Below, piece after piece: positions 36,302 through 47,640 of a DNA stretch of 64,000 bases. Origin of the DNA: Ptiloglossa arizonensis (lineage: Eukaryota; Arthropoda; Insecta; Hymenoptera; Colletidae); contig NC_135051.1 in the NCBI RefSeq assembly GCF_051014685.1, positions 10,001,557-10,065,556 on the forward strand. Reading direction: 5' to 3'. The notes under the pieces were generated by a model that saw only the letters and a list, made by a program, of their open reading frames with translations, was not told the origin of the DNA and searched no databases. A program made the translations under genes and the position numbers. The first letter of the stretch is position 1. Every line of letters begins with the position of its first letter.

Positions 36302-36985
36302 TAAGATTAGACTAAGTTAGTGTTAAGGCCACTATGTACGAATCTCTGTACTCTGCCAAGTAATTATGGAATTAGTAGCTTCGTTTTGCTCGCTTCTCCG
36401 TTCCTCAGTTCAGTCAACACTGCTTCTTGTACAAGCATGTTACCGGCCGTGTAGGTGGTCCGAACGGTCGATCGCCGTTTCCTCTGGTGCGTCACGCTTC
36501 TAGAGGAAGATGTTGCAAACACAGAGGGAGGCTATACCTCCGTCTCTATGGAAGTCGCCGATTGCAGGAGAGGAGCCTCTCTTCTGTAATCTTTTGCAAG
36601 TCGTGGCTCACGGCGCGGAGTTGTGGAGAAATGGGCCGCTCCTTTCGGCGGTGTCGGCCATTTCCTCTGGAATCGGGCCCACTTAGAGGAAACAGGACCG
36701 ACCTAGTAGGACCAGCTTCACGGTTCGCCTCGCGTCTTCCCCAATTTTCCCTCCTTTTCTTCGACAATGTAAGTGCTTGGCAGAACTGAACCAGGAGATC
36801 GAAGGAACTTTAATTCCTTCCGTCTTCTCGATTCGGTAACTTGATTTCTATTGCGTATCGAAAGAGATCGATGGAACTTCGATTCCATCTATCTCTCCCC
36901 GGGTCTCCGCTCGCAGCAATCACCACGTGGTGAGACCTGGTAATCGGTATTACTCGCGACGGACAATTATTGTTCGTCAGGAGAA
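36302..36985 (+). repeat. B module, outer left copy
   Basis: GC-rich module outside the left arm of the big inverted repeat, preceded by the 7-nt microsatellite as in the complete cassettes. Its right end (GGTCTCCGCTCGCAGCAA, GAGACCTGGTAATCGG, TACTCGC) is the diagnostic part. No promoter module is found to its left, so this copy is truncated. Confidence 0.75.
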
Positions 36986-37839
36986 CAGGAGAACATGATA
37001 TGCGAGGAGGTATTCCTATCGTGCCAATTCTTGGAAATTACGTCATTTCCAAGAATTTCCTCGAGGCGCAAATTTTAAACGGGCTTCTGTACTTTGACTA
37101 AAATTTTTCGCCGATTTCGGGACTTTGGTATCAGGAGAACATGATAGTGAAGGAGGTAAATCTTTTTCGTGGATTGTTGGAAATGACGTCATTCAATTAT
37201 TGTTGAAGTGATTCGTAGGAATGCAAGTAATGGAGAGGAAAGTTGTAATTAAAAAACTCGTAATATTCTGAATATTTTTGATTTATTTAACAAAATATAC
37301 ATATTTCTTCCAGTTACAATCGTATTCCTACATTCTATCATCATACTTTAAGTACCTAACATTCTTATGCGCCGCAAATGTTTTTTACATTGTAATATAC
37401 AATTTTTCTTACTCTCCAAGTAATCAGTCTATGTACTCATTATTTAAATGATAAAAGTTATTCTAAATTCGCAGCCAATTAGTCCGGTACTAGCCGCGAC
37501 GAACAATAATTGTCCGTCGCGAGTAATACCGATTACCAGGTCTCACCACGTAGAGATTGCTGCGAGCGGAGACCCGGTGAGAGATAGATGGAATCGAAGT
37601 TCCATCGATCTCTTTCGATACGCAATAGAAATCAAGTTACCGAATCGAGAAGACGGAAGGAATTAAAGTTCCTTCGATCTCCTGGTTCAGTTCTGCCAAG
37701 CACTTACATTGTCGAAGAAAAGGAGGGAAAATTGGGAAAGACGCGACGCGTCTTTCCCGATTTATTTATTATGATAAATGATTATTTATTATGATAAATA
37801 TTTATTTATCATGATAAATGACAACTGTCATAGGACCAG

Positions 37840-38880
37840 ACTTTAAACCATTATTAATAATGACCTGGTATAAATAATGATTTAAAATATCATTTCGTTG
37901 AAGTATTCTTCGTTCGCCATAGAATTTTTCATTGTTTCCATTGAGTTCAAACCAACACTGTCAAGGCTACATATATCGATTGATGATTTTTCGACCTAGA
38001 AAAGTGATTAATTGAATTTCGACGCTCTTAGGTAAAAAATACTACTTCTACGCGTATTCTGTAAATTATAAGAATTGAACAAATGTAAAATTAATGTATC
38101 TAATAAACAATTGTAACTGTCCATACTTTAAAACTTTCCGAAACACTTTTTACTTTAAATCTCGATCTAAATCAATTTCTATAAGTTGCTTAATCATTTG
38201 TAATGAATAAATAAGATGCACATTGTTCGATTGATATTGGGAACATGCATGAATGTTAGTAACAATCGCAGAAATGAACAAACATTCACCGAAACCGTTC
38301 GCCTTCGCAGATTTCGCAATATCTTGACGTTTATTTATCATATTTATTAACAACCGTCGTAGAACCGTAGATTAAACGATTGTTAACAATGTCCTAGTAT
38401 AAATAATGGCTTAAAATATCATTTCGTTGAAATATTCTTTGTTCGCAATGGAATTGTTGTCATTGAGGTCCAACCGAAATTGTCAAGGCTACACGTATCG
38501 ATTATCGATTCACAAGTGTTTACCACGAAGATTTATCTATCTAAAAAAGCGATTAATTGAATTTCGGCGCTTTCAAGTAAAAAATGCAACTTTTATACGT
38601 TTTGTGTAAATTATAAGAATTGAATAAATGTTAAATTAATGTACCAAATAAACAATTATTACTTTTCATGCTTTAAAACTTTACGATACACTTTTTACTT
38701 CGAATCTCGATCAAGATCAATTTCTATAAGTTAGTTAATCATTTGTAATGAATAAATAAGATGCAAATTATTCAATTGATATTGGGAACATGCATAAATG
38801 TTAGTAACAATCGCGGAAATGAACAAACATTCACCGAAACCGTTCGCCTTCGAAGATTTCGATTAGATCGAACAAAGACA
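37840..38880 (-). repeat. 542 bp satellite, two units (left arm)
   Basis: Two tandem units, reverse to those in the spacer and right arm. Landmarks recur about 541-545 bp apart: GACATTGTTAATAATTGTTT, GGCGAACGGTTTCGGTGAAT, TTCCGCGATTGTTACTAACA and AAATTCAATTAATCGCTTTT (or their complements). Confidence 0.85.
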
Positions 38881-38912
38881 ATGGAAGAAACGGTAAGTCA
38901 CCTTGGAGAGGG

Positions 38913-38977
38913 TATATAAGGAGCCCCCGGTTGTTTAAAATTTCATTGTTCCTGGAGCCTCCGAGGTGGACGGATCT
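38913..38977 (+). promoter_or_regulatory. Core promoter of left cassette: TATA + Inr + DPE
   Basis: TATATAAGG at 38913-38921; initiator-like TCATTG at 38943-38948 (A at 38945, 32 bp from the first T of TATA); GGATC at 38972-38976, which fits DPE consensus RGWYV exactly at +28 to +32. All three are kept in the right-arm copy and in the diverged spacer copy. The spacing is that of an animal RNA polymerase II core promoter. Confidence 0.65.
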
Positions 38978-39309
38978 CTTCGTTTTAGGTTTATGGAAGG
39001 GGGATCCCCCACCTTGGTAACCGGTACTGGCCGCCGGGAGGCGGTGGTCAGTACTGGCGACCACTTTCTCAATCCTTTCTTTTTTTTTTTTTAATTGTTT
39101 CTTTGTCTAATTCATTTCATTTGTACTCTGATTTTAATTTCTACTTGTTTTGACATGTTTATTTTTTTCCACTAACCAAATTCATTTCTATTTTCTATTA
39201 TGCCATGACTTTAGGTTTCTCTTAGGTTTCTCTTAGATACATTCTCTTAGATGTATCGGAAAACGAAGAACGAAGAACGAAGAGGATTGATGTATTGCAT
39301 CCTCCGCAG

Positions 39310-40500
39310 GACTGTTAATTCTAAGTATAGACTAAGTTAGTTTTAAGGCCACCATGTACCAATATCTGTGATCTGCCGAGCAATTATCCAATCTTTAGCT
39401 TATTTTTGCTCGCTTGCTCGTATCTCAGTCCGGCCACCTCTGCTTGTTGCATAAGCAAGTGACCGGCCGTGGAGGTGGACCGAACGCTCGATCGCCGTCT
39501 CTTCTGGTGCGTCCGCTTTGAGAGAGAATATGCTGTGAACACAGGGGCAGGTGTTCGCACCGGTCCCTGCGGAAGCCCCAGTGCCACAAGACCCTCTCTT
39601 CGTCATCCTTCGCGAGACAGGTCCACGCTCTGCGTGGCTCCTGGCTGCGGAGTTGGGAGAAACGGGGCACTCCAAGGAGTGGACGGCGTCGCGCATTTCC
39701 TTGAGAATCGGGCCCACTGAGGGGAAACGGGACCGAGTTAGTAGGACCAACTCCACGGTTCGCGTCGCGTATTCCCCAATTTTGCCTCAATTTTCCATAA
39801 TGTAATTGCTCGGCAGAATTAAACGAGGAGATCAAAGGAACATTGATTCCTTCTATCTCTGCAGTTAGAATAAGTTAGTTTTATGGCTGTGATCTGCCAA
39901 GCAATTATCCAATCTTTAGCTTAATTTTGCTCGGTTCCTCGTTCCTCGATCCGGTCACCACTGCTTCTTGTACAAGCAAGTGGCCGGCCGTGTAAGTAGT
40001 CCGAACGGTCTATCGCCGTCTCTTCCGGTGTGTCCGCTTCCAGAGGGGACATGTTGCGAGCACAGGAGCAGGCATTTTTGCCGGTCCCTGCGAAAGCCTC
40101 CAAAATAAGACCCTCTCGTCGTAAAGATGGAGAAACGGGGCACTCCTCTAGGGGAGTGGTAGGCGTCGCTCGTTTTCTCGGGAATCGGAACCACCGAGGG
40201 GCAACGGGATAGACCTAGTAGGACCAACTGCACGGTTCGTGTCGCGTCTTTCCCAATTTTGCCTAATTTTTCCAAAATGTAATTGCTTGGCAGAACTAAA
40301 CGAGGAGATCGAAGGAACATTGATTCCTTCCATCTCTTTGGTTTAGTATCTTCGTTTGTATCGCGTGTCGAGGGAGATCGATGGAACTTTGATTCCATCT
40401 ATCTCTCTCCGGGTCTCCGCTCGCAGCAACCTCCACGTGGTGAGACCTGGTAATCGGTATTACTCGCTGCGAGTAATATCGAGCTAATTGGCTGCGAATT
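39310..40500 (+). repeat. Two tandem B modules (left arm)
   Basis: The two copies share blocks in the same order: GATCTGCC-AGCAATTATCCAA, GCAAGTG-CCGGCCGTG, CGATCGCCGTCTCTTC-GGTG, GAGACGGGGCACTCC-type text, TAGTAGGACCAACT-CACGG, TAATTGCT-GGCAGAA and GAGGAGATC-AAGGAACATTG. The second copy continues into the GAGACC / TACTCGC end; the first is truncated there. Confidence 0.8.
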
Positions 40501-40631
40501 TAGAATGGTTATTTAAGATAAGAAGAAGTTGAATACCTTGAAAAGTAACATTTTTACAGTGCGTATGAATGCTTGAGTATGTTAATTAAACGAAAGAATG
40601 AGATTGTATCACCGATGTATTGATATCTTTC

Positions 40632-40637
40632 AATAAA
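40632..40637 (+). terminator. Poly(A) signal of left cassette
   Basis: AATAAA in CAATAAAGTT, followed by T-rich sequence. The same position is conserved in the other two cassettes (50520-50525 and 43924-43929, minus strand). Confidence 0.5.
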
Positions 40638-40739
40638 GTTATTTTTAGTAACAACAAAAGCTTCTTTTTGGTCATTATTTGCCTTCGATTCCTTAATCGG
40701 ATCCTATCAACTTGCTAAATTACCAAAGTACAAAATCGT

Positions 40740-41260
40740 CGAAAATTTTGGCCAAAGTTAAGAAATTTATTCGAAAATCACGCAAAATCTCAATTCGCAA
40801 AAACTTTTGGAATTTGACGTCATTTCCAAAAATCACCGGAATAAGAATACCTTCTCGAGTATCATGTCCTCCCGTTACAAAAGCCAAAAATTGACGAAAA
40901 ATTTTAGCAGAAGTTTAGAAATTCGTTCCAAAATCCCGCAAAATCTCAATTCGCGGAAATTCTTGGAATTTTACGACATTTCCAAAAAACCCCGAATAAG
41001 AATACAGTCTCGAGTATCATGTTCTCCTGTTAGCAAAGCCCAAAATCGACGACAGATCTAGCAAAATTTCGGAAATTCATTTGAAAATCCCGTAGAATCT
41101 CAATTTGCAGAAATTCTTAGAATTTGACGTCATTTCTAGGAATCCGCGAAATCGTGGTACTTCCTCGCATATCGTATACTCCTGACAACAAGAGTCCCAA
41201 CATTGAACATTTTCTACAATTTATGTCTGAATTTCATCCTTTGGTATGAGGAGAACACTG
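40740..41260. repeat. TGACGTCA satellite (left arm)
   Basis: Three to four units of about 150 bp. Each has an imperfect palindrome of the form TGGAAATGACGTCATTTCCA, then CTCGCATATC-type text, then a block around ATCATGTTCTCCTG and a CCAAA-TCG-CGAAAAATTT block. Individual palindromes lie near 40814, 40968 and 41118. Confidence 0.8.
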
Positions 41261-41649
41261 CCGCCGAGGAAGTATGCATTTCGATTTTTCAAGTACTAAT
41301 CAAATGTTACATCGATATATCTAATAGACAATTATTACTTTCCATATTTTAAAACTTTAAGAAACATCTCTTTACTTTGAAGTTCGATCAAAATCAATTG
41401 CTATAGGCGAATCAATCATTTTTAATGCATAAATACGACGCACATTGTTCGATTAATATTGGGAGTACATATAAATGTTACTAACAATCGCGGAAATGGA
41501 TAAACATTCACCGAAACCGTTCGCCTTCGCAAATTTAGCAATATCTTGACGTTTATTTATCATAATTATTAACAAGCGTCGTGGGACCTTAGATTAAACA
41601 ATTATTACCATTGTTTTAGTATAAATAATGGCTTGAAAGTAATCACTTT

Positions 41650-43210
41650 CTGGAAATATTTGTTAGATCGAACAAAGACAATCGAAGTAACCGTGCGATA
41701 AAATAAATGAATATTTCTCTACATATCGAAATATAGTTTGTATATATGCATATATATTCCGAACGCTCAGTGACACACATATGTCACACGGCAATGAAAT
41801 GGGTTGCCATCTACTAGAGAATAGGTAAACTACACTTAAGGTGTGAAAACACCTGGCGGAGAAACGCTCAAGTTTGTCAAGGAATTGTTCCGAATTTTAT
41901 CAATAGATAGCGCAACGAGCATAAATTTACCGACATTAAAGATAAGTAATTCCATTTGTATGATATTCCCTACCGTGCGGTAAAATAAATAAATATTTCT
42001 CTACGTATAGAAATTATTGTTTGTATGCATGCAAATATGTTCTGAACGCGCAATTCCAAACATTTTATAACATGATAATTACATGGGTTGCCATCTATTG
42101 GACAAATTGCTAAACTACATTTAAGGTGTGAAAACACCTGGCGGAGAAACGCTCAAGTTTGTCAAAGAATTGTTCAAATTTCCACTAATAGATAGCGCCA
42201 CGAGCACAAATTTACCGACATTAAAGATAAGTAATTCCTTTTGTATGATATTCCCTACCGTGCGATAAAATAAATAAATATTTCTCTACATATCGAATTA
42301 TTGTTTGTATGCATGCAAATATATTCGGAACGCGCAATTCCAAACATTTGTAACGTGGTAATTATATGGGTTGCCGTCCCTTGGAGAACATACTTGTTAA
42401 TTTTCGCGATTGTTACTAACATTTATGCATGTTCCCAATATTAATCGAACAATTTGTATCTTATTTATGCATTATAAATGATTATACTTATAGAAATTAA
42501 TTTTCATCGAGATTCAAAGTAAGAACTCCTTTAGTAAAGTTTCAAAGCATGAAAAGTAATAATTATCTATTTAGTGCAATAGTTTAACATTTATTTAATT
42601 CTCATAATTTACACAATGCGCGTAGAAGTTGTATTTTTTACTGAAACGTGCTGAATTTCGATTAATCGCTTTTCTATATAGAAAAATCATCGTGATAAAC
42701 ACTTGTGAGTCGATAATCGATATGTGTAGCCTTGATTTCGAGGTATCAAAGATTTTTTTAAATGTATAAAGGAAGGCTAGAATGCAGAGAAATTTCATTA
42801 CGCTGATTTCGTTTAACTTTAAATTTATTCGAAAGATGATACATACGAATCTTTGTACAGAAATATTTATTTATTTTATTGCACCGTAGGGAATACCATA
42901 CAAATGGAATTACTTATCTGTAATGTCGGTAAATTATGCTCGTGGCGCTCTCTATTGGTGGAAATAAGAACAATTCCTCAACAAACTTGAGCGTTTCTCC
43001 GCCAGGTGTTTTCACACCTTAAGTGTAGTTTACCTATTCTCCAGTAGATGGCAACTCACTTCATCGCCGTGTGACATATGTGTGTCACTTAGCGTTCGGA
43101 ATATAAATGCATAAATACAAACTATTTTTCCGATATGTAGAGAAATATTCATTTATTTTATCGCACGGTTACTTCGATTGTCTTTGTTCGATCTAACAAA
43201 TATTTCCAGA
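41650..43210. repeat. Hairpin C elements, direct and inverted copies (left arm)
   Basis: About 2.5 direct units of about 287 bp (41690-42400) and one inverted copy (42870-43200). Each unit has CTCTACATATCGAA, GTTGCCATCTA, GTAAACTACACTTAAGGTGTG, the stem-loop AAGGTGTGAAAACACCT, GGCGGAGAAACGCTCAAG and GATAAGTAATTCC. Non-coding by appearance. Confidence 0.8.
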
Positions 43211-43904
43211 AAGTAATAACTTTCAAGCCATTATTAATAAAGGAACATTGTTAATAATTGTTTAATCTACGGTCCCACGACGTTTGTTAATAAATATGAT
43301 AAATAAACATTAATAAATTACGAAATCTGCGAAGGCGAACGGTTTCGGTGAATGTTTGTCCATTTCCGCGATTGTTACTAACATTTACGCTGATTCCCAA
43401 TATTAATCGAACAATGTGCGTCGTATTTATGCATTAAAAATGATTGATTCGCCTATAGCAATTGATTTTGATCGTACTTCAAAGTAAAGAGATGTTTCTT
43501 AAAGTTTTAAAACATGGAAAGTAATAATTGTCTATGAGATATATCAATTTAACATTTGATTAATACTTGAAGAATCGAAATTTTTGGTATTTTCCTGATA
43601 CCAAAGGTTGAAATTCAGGCATAAATTTTAGAAAATGTTTGATTTTGGGACTTTTGGTGTCAGTATAGGATATGCGAGGAAGTGGCACGATTTCGCGGAT
43701 TCTTAGAATTGACGTCAAATTCCAGGAATTTCCGCGTACCGAAATTTTGTTGTACTTTCGAACGAATTTCTGAATCATGGATCCCGATTTTCTTTATATC
43801 AGGAGAACATGATAGTCGAGGACATATAGTTTTAAGTAGTTTTAGCAGTTGGATAGGATCGGGTTAAAGAAATGGAAACAAATAATGGACAAAAATAAAG
43901 TTTC

Positions 43905-45380
43905 TGTTGTCAGTGAAATTGATTTTATTTCAATACATCGATTCATCGGAAATACAATCGCTTTTCTTCGATCCATTAACACATTCGCACTTTCATACTC
44001 ATTACAAAAATGTTGTTCTTTAAAGTACTCTACTTGTGGAAAGTACTGTACCGTAAAGTACTCTACTGTATCGTAAAAATTACTATTCTAAACTCGCAGC
44101 CGATTAGCCCGGTACTACCCACGACGAATAATTATTGTTCGTCGCGAGTAATACCGATTACCAGGTCTCACCACGTGGAGGTTGCTGCGAGCGGAGACCC
44201 GGAGAGAGATAGATGGAATCAAAGTTCCATCGATCTCCCTCGACACGCGATACAAACGAAGATACTAAACCAAAGAGATGGAAGGAATCAATGTTCCTTC
44301 GATCTCCTCGTTTAGTTCTGCCAAGCAATTACATTATGGAAAAATTAGGCAAAATTGGAAAAGACGCGACACGAACCGTGCAGTTGGTCCTACTAGATCG
44401 GTCCCGTTTCCCCTCAGTGGGCCCGATTAAAGAGGAAATGCACGACGCCGTCCACTCATATAGAGTGCCCCGTTTCTCCCAACTCCGCGTCAGGAACCAC
44501 GCAAAGCGTGGACCTAACTTACGAAGGATGACGAAGAGAGGGTCTTATGGCACAGGGCTTCCACAGGGACCGATGCGAACACCTGCCCCTGTGTTCGCAG
44601 CATGTTCTCTCTGGAAGCGGACGCACCAGAAGAGACGGCGATCGACCGTTCGGACCACCTACACGGCCGGTCACTTGCTTATGCAACAAGCAGTGATGAC
44701 CGGGCTGAGGAACGAGGAAGCGAGCAAAAATAAGCTAAAGATTGGATAATTGCTTGACAGATAACAGATATTTGTACACGGTGGCCTTAAAATTAACTTA
44801 TTCCAAGCTTAACAAAAGATCCCACGGCGGTTGCAACGATAGTGTCCTCTTCGTTCTTCGTTCTTCGTTCTTCGTTCTTCGTTCTTCGTTCTTCGTTCTT
44901 CGTTCTTCGTTCTTCGTTCTTCGTTCTTCGTTCTTCGTTCTTCGTTCTTCGTTCTTCGTTCTTCGTTCTTCGTTCTTCGTTCTTCGTTCTTCGTTCTTCG
45001 TTCTTCGTTCTTCGTTCTTCGTTCTTCGTTCTCCGGTGTGCCTACCTAAGAGAAACCTAAAGTCAAGGCATGATAGAAAAATGATAGAAAATAGAAATGA
45101 AGTTGGTTAGTGATTAAATACAGCCATTCAGTAACAAAGGAAATAAAGGCAAGAATGACAAAAAAATAAACATGGAACAACAAGTACAAAGTAAAATCAG
45201 AGAACAAATAAAATAAATTAGAGAAAGAAACAATTAAAAACCAAAGAAAGGATTGAGAGAATGGTCGCCAGTACTGACCACCGCCTACCGGCGGCCAGTA
45301 CCGGTTACCAGGGTGGGGGGTCCCCCTTCCATAAACCTAAAACGAAGAGATCCGTCCACCTCGGAGGCTCCAGGAACAAT
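43905..45380 (-). ncRNA. Putative protein-less transcription unit, spacer cassette
   Basis: Minus strand. TATATAAGG complement at 45404-45412, initiator complement CAATGA at 45377-45382 (A at 45380), DPE GGATC at 45353-45349, then the 26-copy 7-nt repeat, one B module and a poly(A) signal (TTTATT on plus, 43924-43929): about 1.47 kb. No convincing sense open frame. The conservation of promoter and terminator in the most diverged cassette is the main argument that they matter. Confidence 0.4.
44849..45032. repeat. (TTCGTTC)n microsatellite, about 26 copies
   Basis: 184 bp of almost perfect 7-nt units. Because 7 is not a multiple of 3, all frames of this strand read the same VLRSSFF cycle without stops, which creates long open frames (44742-45110 and others) that are not genes. 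Confidence 0.95.
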
Positions 45381-45412
45381 GAAATTTTAAACAACCGGGG
45401 GCTCCTTATATA
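45350..45412 (-). promoter_or_regulatory. Core promoter of spacer cassette: TATA + Inr + DPE
   Basis: Same three elements at the same spacing as the left-arm promoter, although nearby bases differ (for example CTCCCC for CTCTCC just upstream of the TATA box). Confidence 0.6.
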
Positions 45413-45469
45413 CCCTCCCCAAGGTGACTTACCGTTTCTTCCATTGTCTTTGTTCGATCTAACCGAAAT

Positions 45470-47640
45470 CTTCGAAGGCGAACGGTTTCGGTGAATGTTT
45501 GTTCATTTCCGCGATTGTTACTAACATTTATACATGTTCCCAATATCGATCGAACAATGTGCATCTTATTTATGTATTGCAATTAATTAAGAGTCTTATA
45601 GAAATTGATTTTGATCGAGACTCGATGTTAAAACGTGTTTCGTAAAGTTTTTAAGCATGGAAAGTAACAATTGTTCATTAAATGCATTAAGTTAACATTT
45701 GTTTAATTCTTATAATTTACACAATACACGTAGAAGTTGTGTTTTTTACATAAAAGTGTCGAAATTCCAATAATCGCTTTTTTAGATGGAAAAATTATCG
45801 CGATGAAGACTTGTGAATCGATAATCGATACCTGTAGCTTTGAAAATGTCAGTTGGATCTCAGCGAAAAATTCCTTCGCAAACAAAGAATATTTCAACGA
45901 AATGATATTTTAAGCCATTATTTATACTAGGACATTGTTAATAATTGTTTAATCTACAGTCCTACGACGGTTGATAAAAATTTGATAAATAAACATCGAG
46001 ATATTGCGAAATCTTCGAAAGCGAACGGTTTCGGTGAATGTTTGTACATTTCCGCGATTGTTACTAACATTTATTCATGTTCTCAATATTAATTGAACAA
46101 TGTGCATCTTATTCATGCATTAAAAATGATTAATTAACTTACAGAAATTGATTTTGATCGAGATTTATAGTAAAACGTGTTTCGGAAAGTTTTAAAGCAT
46201 GGAAAGTAACAATTGTTTATTAGATACATTAATTTAACATTTGTTTCGTTCTTATAATTTTCGGATTACGCGTGGAAGCTGTATTCTTGATGTAAAAGCG
46301 TCGAAATTCAATTAATCGCTTTTCTAGATAGAAAAATCATCGTGATGGACGTTTGTGAATCGATAAACATTTCCAGCCTTGACAATGTCGGTTTGATCTC
46401 AATAAGAACAATTCCTTCGCGAACAAAGAATATTTCAACGAAATGATATTTTAAGCCATTATTTATACTAGGACATTGTTAATAATTGTTTAATCTACGG
46501 TCCTACGACGGTTGATAATAAATATGATAAATAAACATCGAGATATTGCGAAATATGGGAAGATGAACGATTTTTGTGATCCTTTGTTCATCCACGCGAT
46601 TGTTATTAACATTTAAGCATGTGCCGAATATTAATGTTACAATGTGCACCTCGTTTATGCATTATGAATTATTATTTAGCTTTCAGAAATTAATTTTGAT
46701 CGATTTTCGAAGTAAAAACATGTTTCTTAAGGCTTTAAATTATGGAAAGTATTACTCGTCTATTAGATACATTAGTTTAACATTTGTCGAATTATTATAA
46801 TTTACACAATACGCGTAGAAGTTGTTCTTTTTACTTAAAAGAGTGGAAATTCAATAAATCACGTTTCTAGATAGAAAAATCGTCGTGAAGAATATTTCTA
46901 AATCGATAATCGATACGTGTAACCTTGATAATGTCAGTTGGATCTCGAAGAAAAATTCCTTCCCGAACAAAGAATATATCAACGAAATGATAATTTAAGC
47001 CATTATTTGTAGTAGGACATTGTTAATAATTGTTTAAACTATGGTCCTACGACAGTTGTTAATAATCATGATAAATAAACATCAAGATATTGCGAAATAT
47101 GGAAAGATGAACGATTTCTGTGATTCTTTGTTCATCCACGCGATTGTTATTAATATTTATGCTTGTTCCAAAATATTAATCGAACAATGTGCATCTCATT
47201 ATGCATTACAATGGATTAAGTAACTTAAAGAAATGGATTTTGATCGAGATTCGAAGTAAAAACTTGTTTCGTAAAGTTTTAAAGCAGGGAGTGTAATAAT
47301 TGTCTATTTGTTACATTCATTTAATATTTTTTTAATTCTTATAATTTACATAATTCTTGTAGAAGTTGTATTTTTTACTTAAAAGTACCGAAATTCAATT
47401 ACTCACTTTTCTACATAGAAAAATCATCGTTATGAACACTTGTGAATCGATAATCAATATGTGTAGCTTTGACAATGTCGGTTGCCCCACAATTAAAACT
47501 TTCCATCGCGAACGAAGAAAAGTGATTAGTTATGTTTCGTCTACTTTTCAGGAAAAAGAACAACTACTACGCATATTGTGTAAATTACAATAACTAAACA
47601 AATATTAAATTAATGTACCAAATAGCCAATTATTACCTTT
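45470..47640 (+). repeat. 542 bp satellite, four units (spacer)
   Basis: Landmark TGTTCATTTCCGCGATTGTT and its variants recur near 45497, 46040, 46583 and 47125, giving a period of about 542 bp. The units have diverged, especially the third and fourth (for example TTTGTGATCCTTTGTTCATC). Confidence 0.85.

Larger units (their letters stand above)
38945..40660 (+). ncRNA. Putative protein-less transcription unit, left cassette
   Basis: From the predicted start at 38945 through the short 7-nt repeat and two tandem B modules (about 39310-39850 and 39850-40500) to an AATAAA signal at 40632-40637: about 1.7 kb. Sense open frames are short (at most about 84 codons), overlap in different frames and show no known domain; longer ones on the antisense strand (up to 147 codons) differ between the two B modules and look like by-products of GC-rich sequence. 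Transcription is inferred only from the core promoter and the poly(A) signal. Whether it is spliced is unknown. Confidence 0.4.
36986..43419. repeat. Left arm of a 6.4 kb inverted repeat
   Basis: Every checked position p in this arm matches the complement at 91157-p in the right arm (47738-54171), over 6434 bp with no net indel. Identity looks essentially complete from about 37.45 kb inward (one mismatch noticed near 41880), while the outermost ~260 bp differ at about 11 sites. Read left to right the arm holds: TGACGTCA satellite, partial B module (minus), two 542 bp satellite units, promoter module, short 7-nt repeat, two B modules (plus), poly(A) signal, TGACGTCA satellites, satellite fragment, and hairpin C elements in both orientations. 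Confidence 0.93.

Noticed and set aside
38831..39064. 77-codon ORF over the promoter module, also at 45261-45494 and 52093-52326
   Set aside because: It is antisense to the TATA/Inr/DPE elements and its conservation is explained by DNA-level similarity of the module.
39210..39260. Short TTAGG-like runs (telomere repeat of insects)
   Set aside because: Only two or three degenerate TCTTAGGTTT units; not an array.
39384..40398. Antisense ORFs of 60-147 codons in the B modules (mirrored at 50759-51773)
   Set aside because: They overlap in several frames, differ between tandem B copies and lack known domains; identical copies in the other arm only reflect the palindrome.
40740..41260. CRISPR-like spaced palindromic repeats
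   Set aside because: Repeat and intervening parts are both homologous between units (a true satellite), and the genome is eukaryotic.
44742..45110. Long ORFs of VLRSSFF repeats here and at 36067-36294
   Set aside because: They are read-through of the 7-nt microsatellite, which has no stops in any frame of that strand; not proteins.
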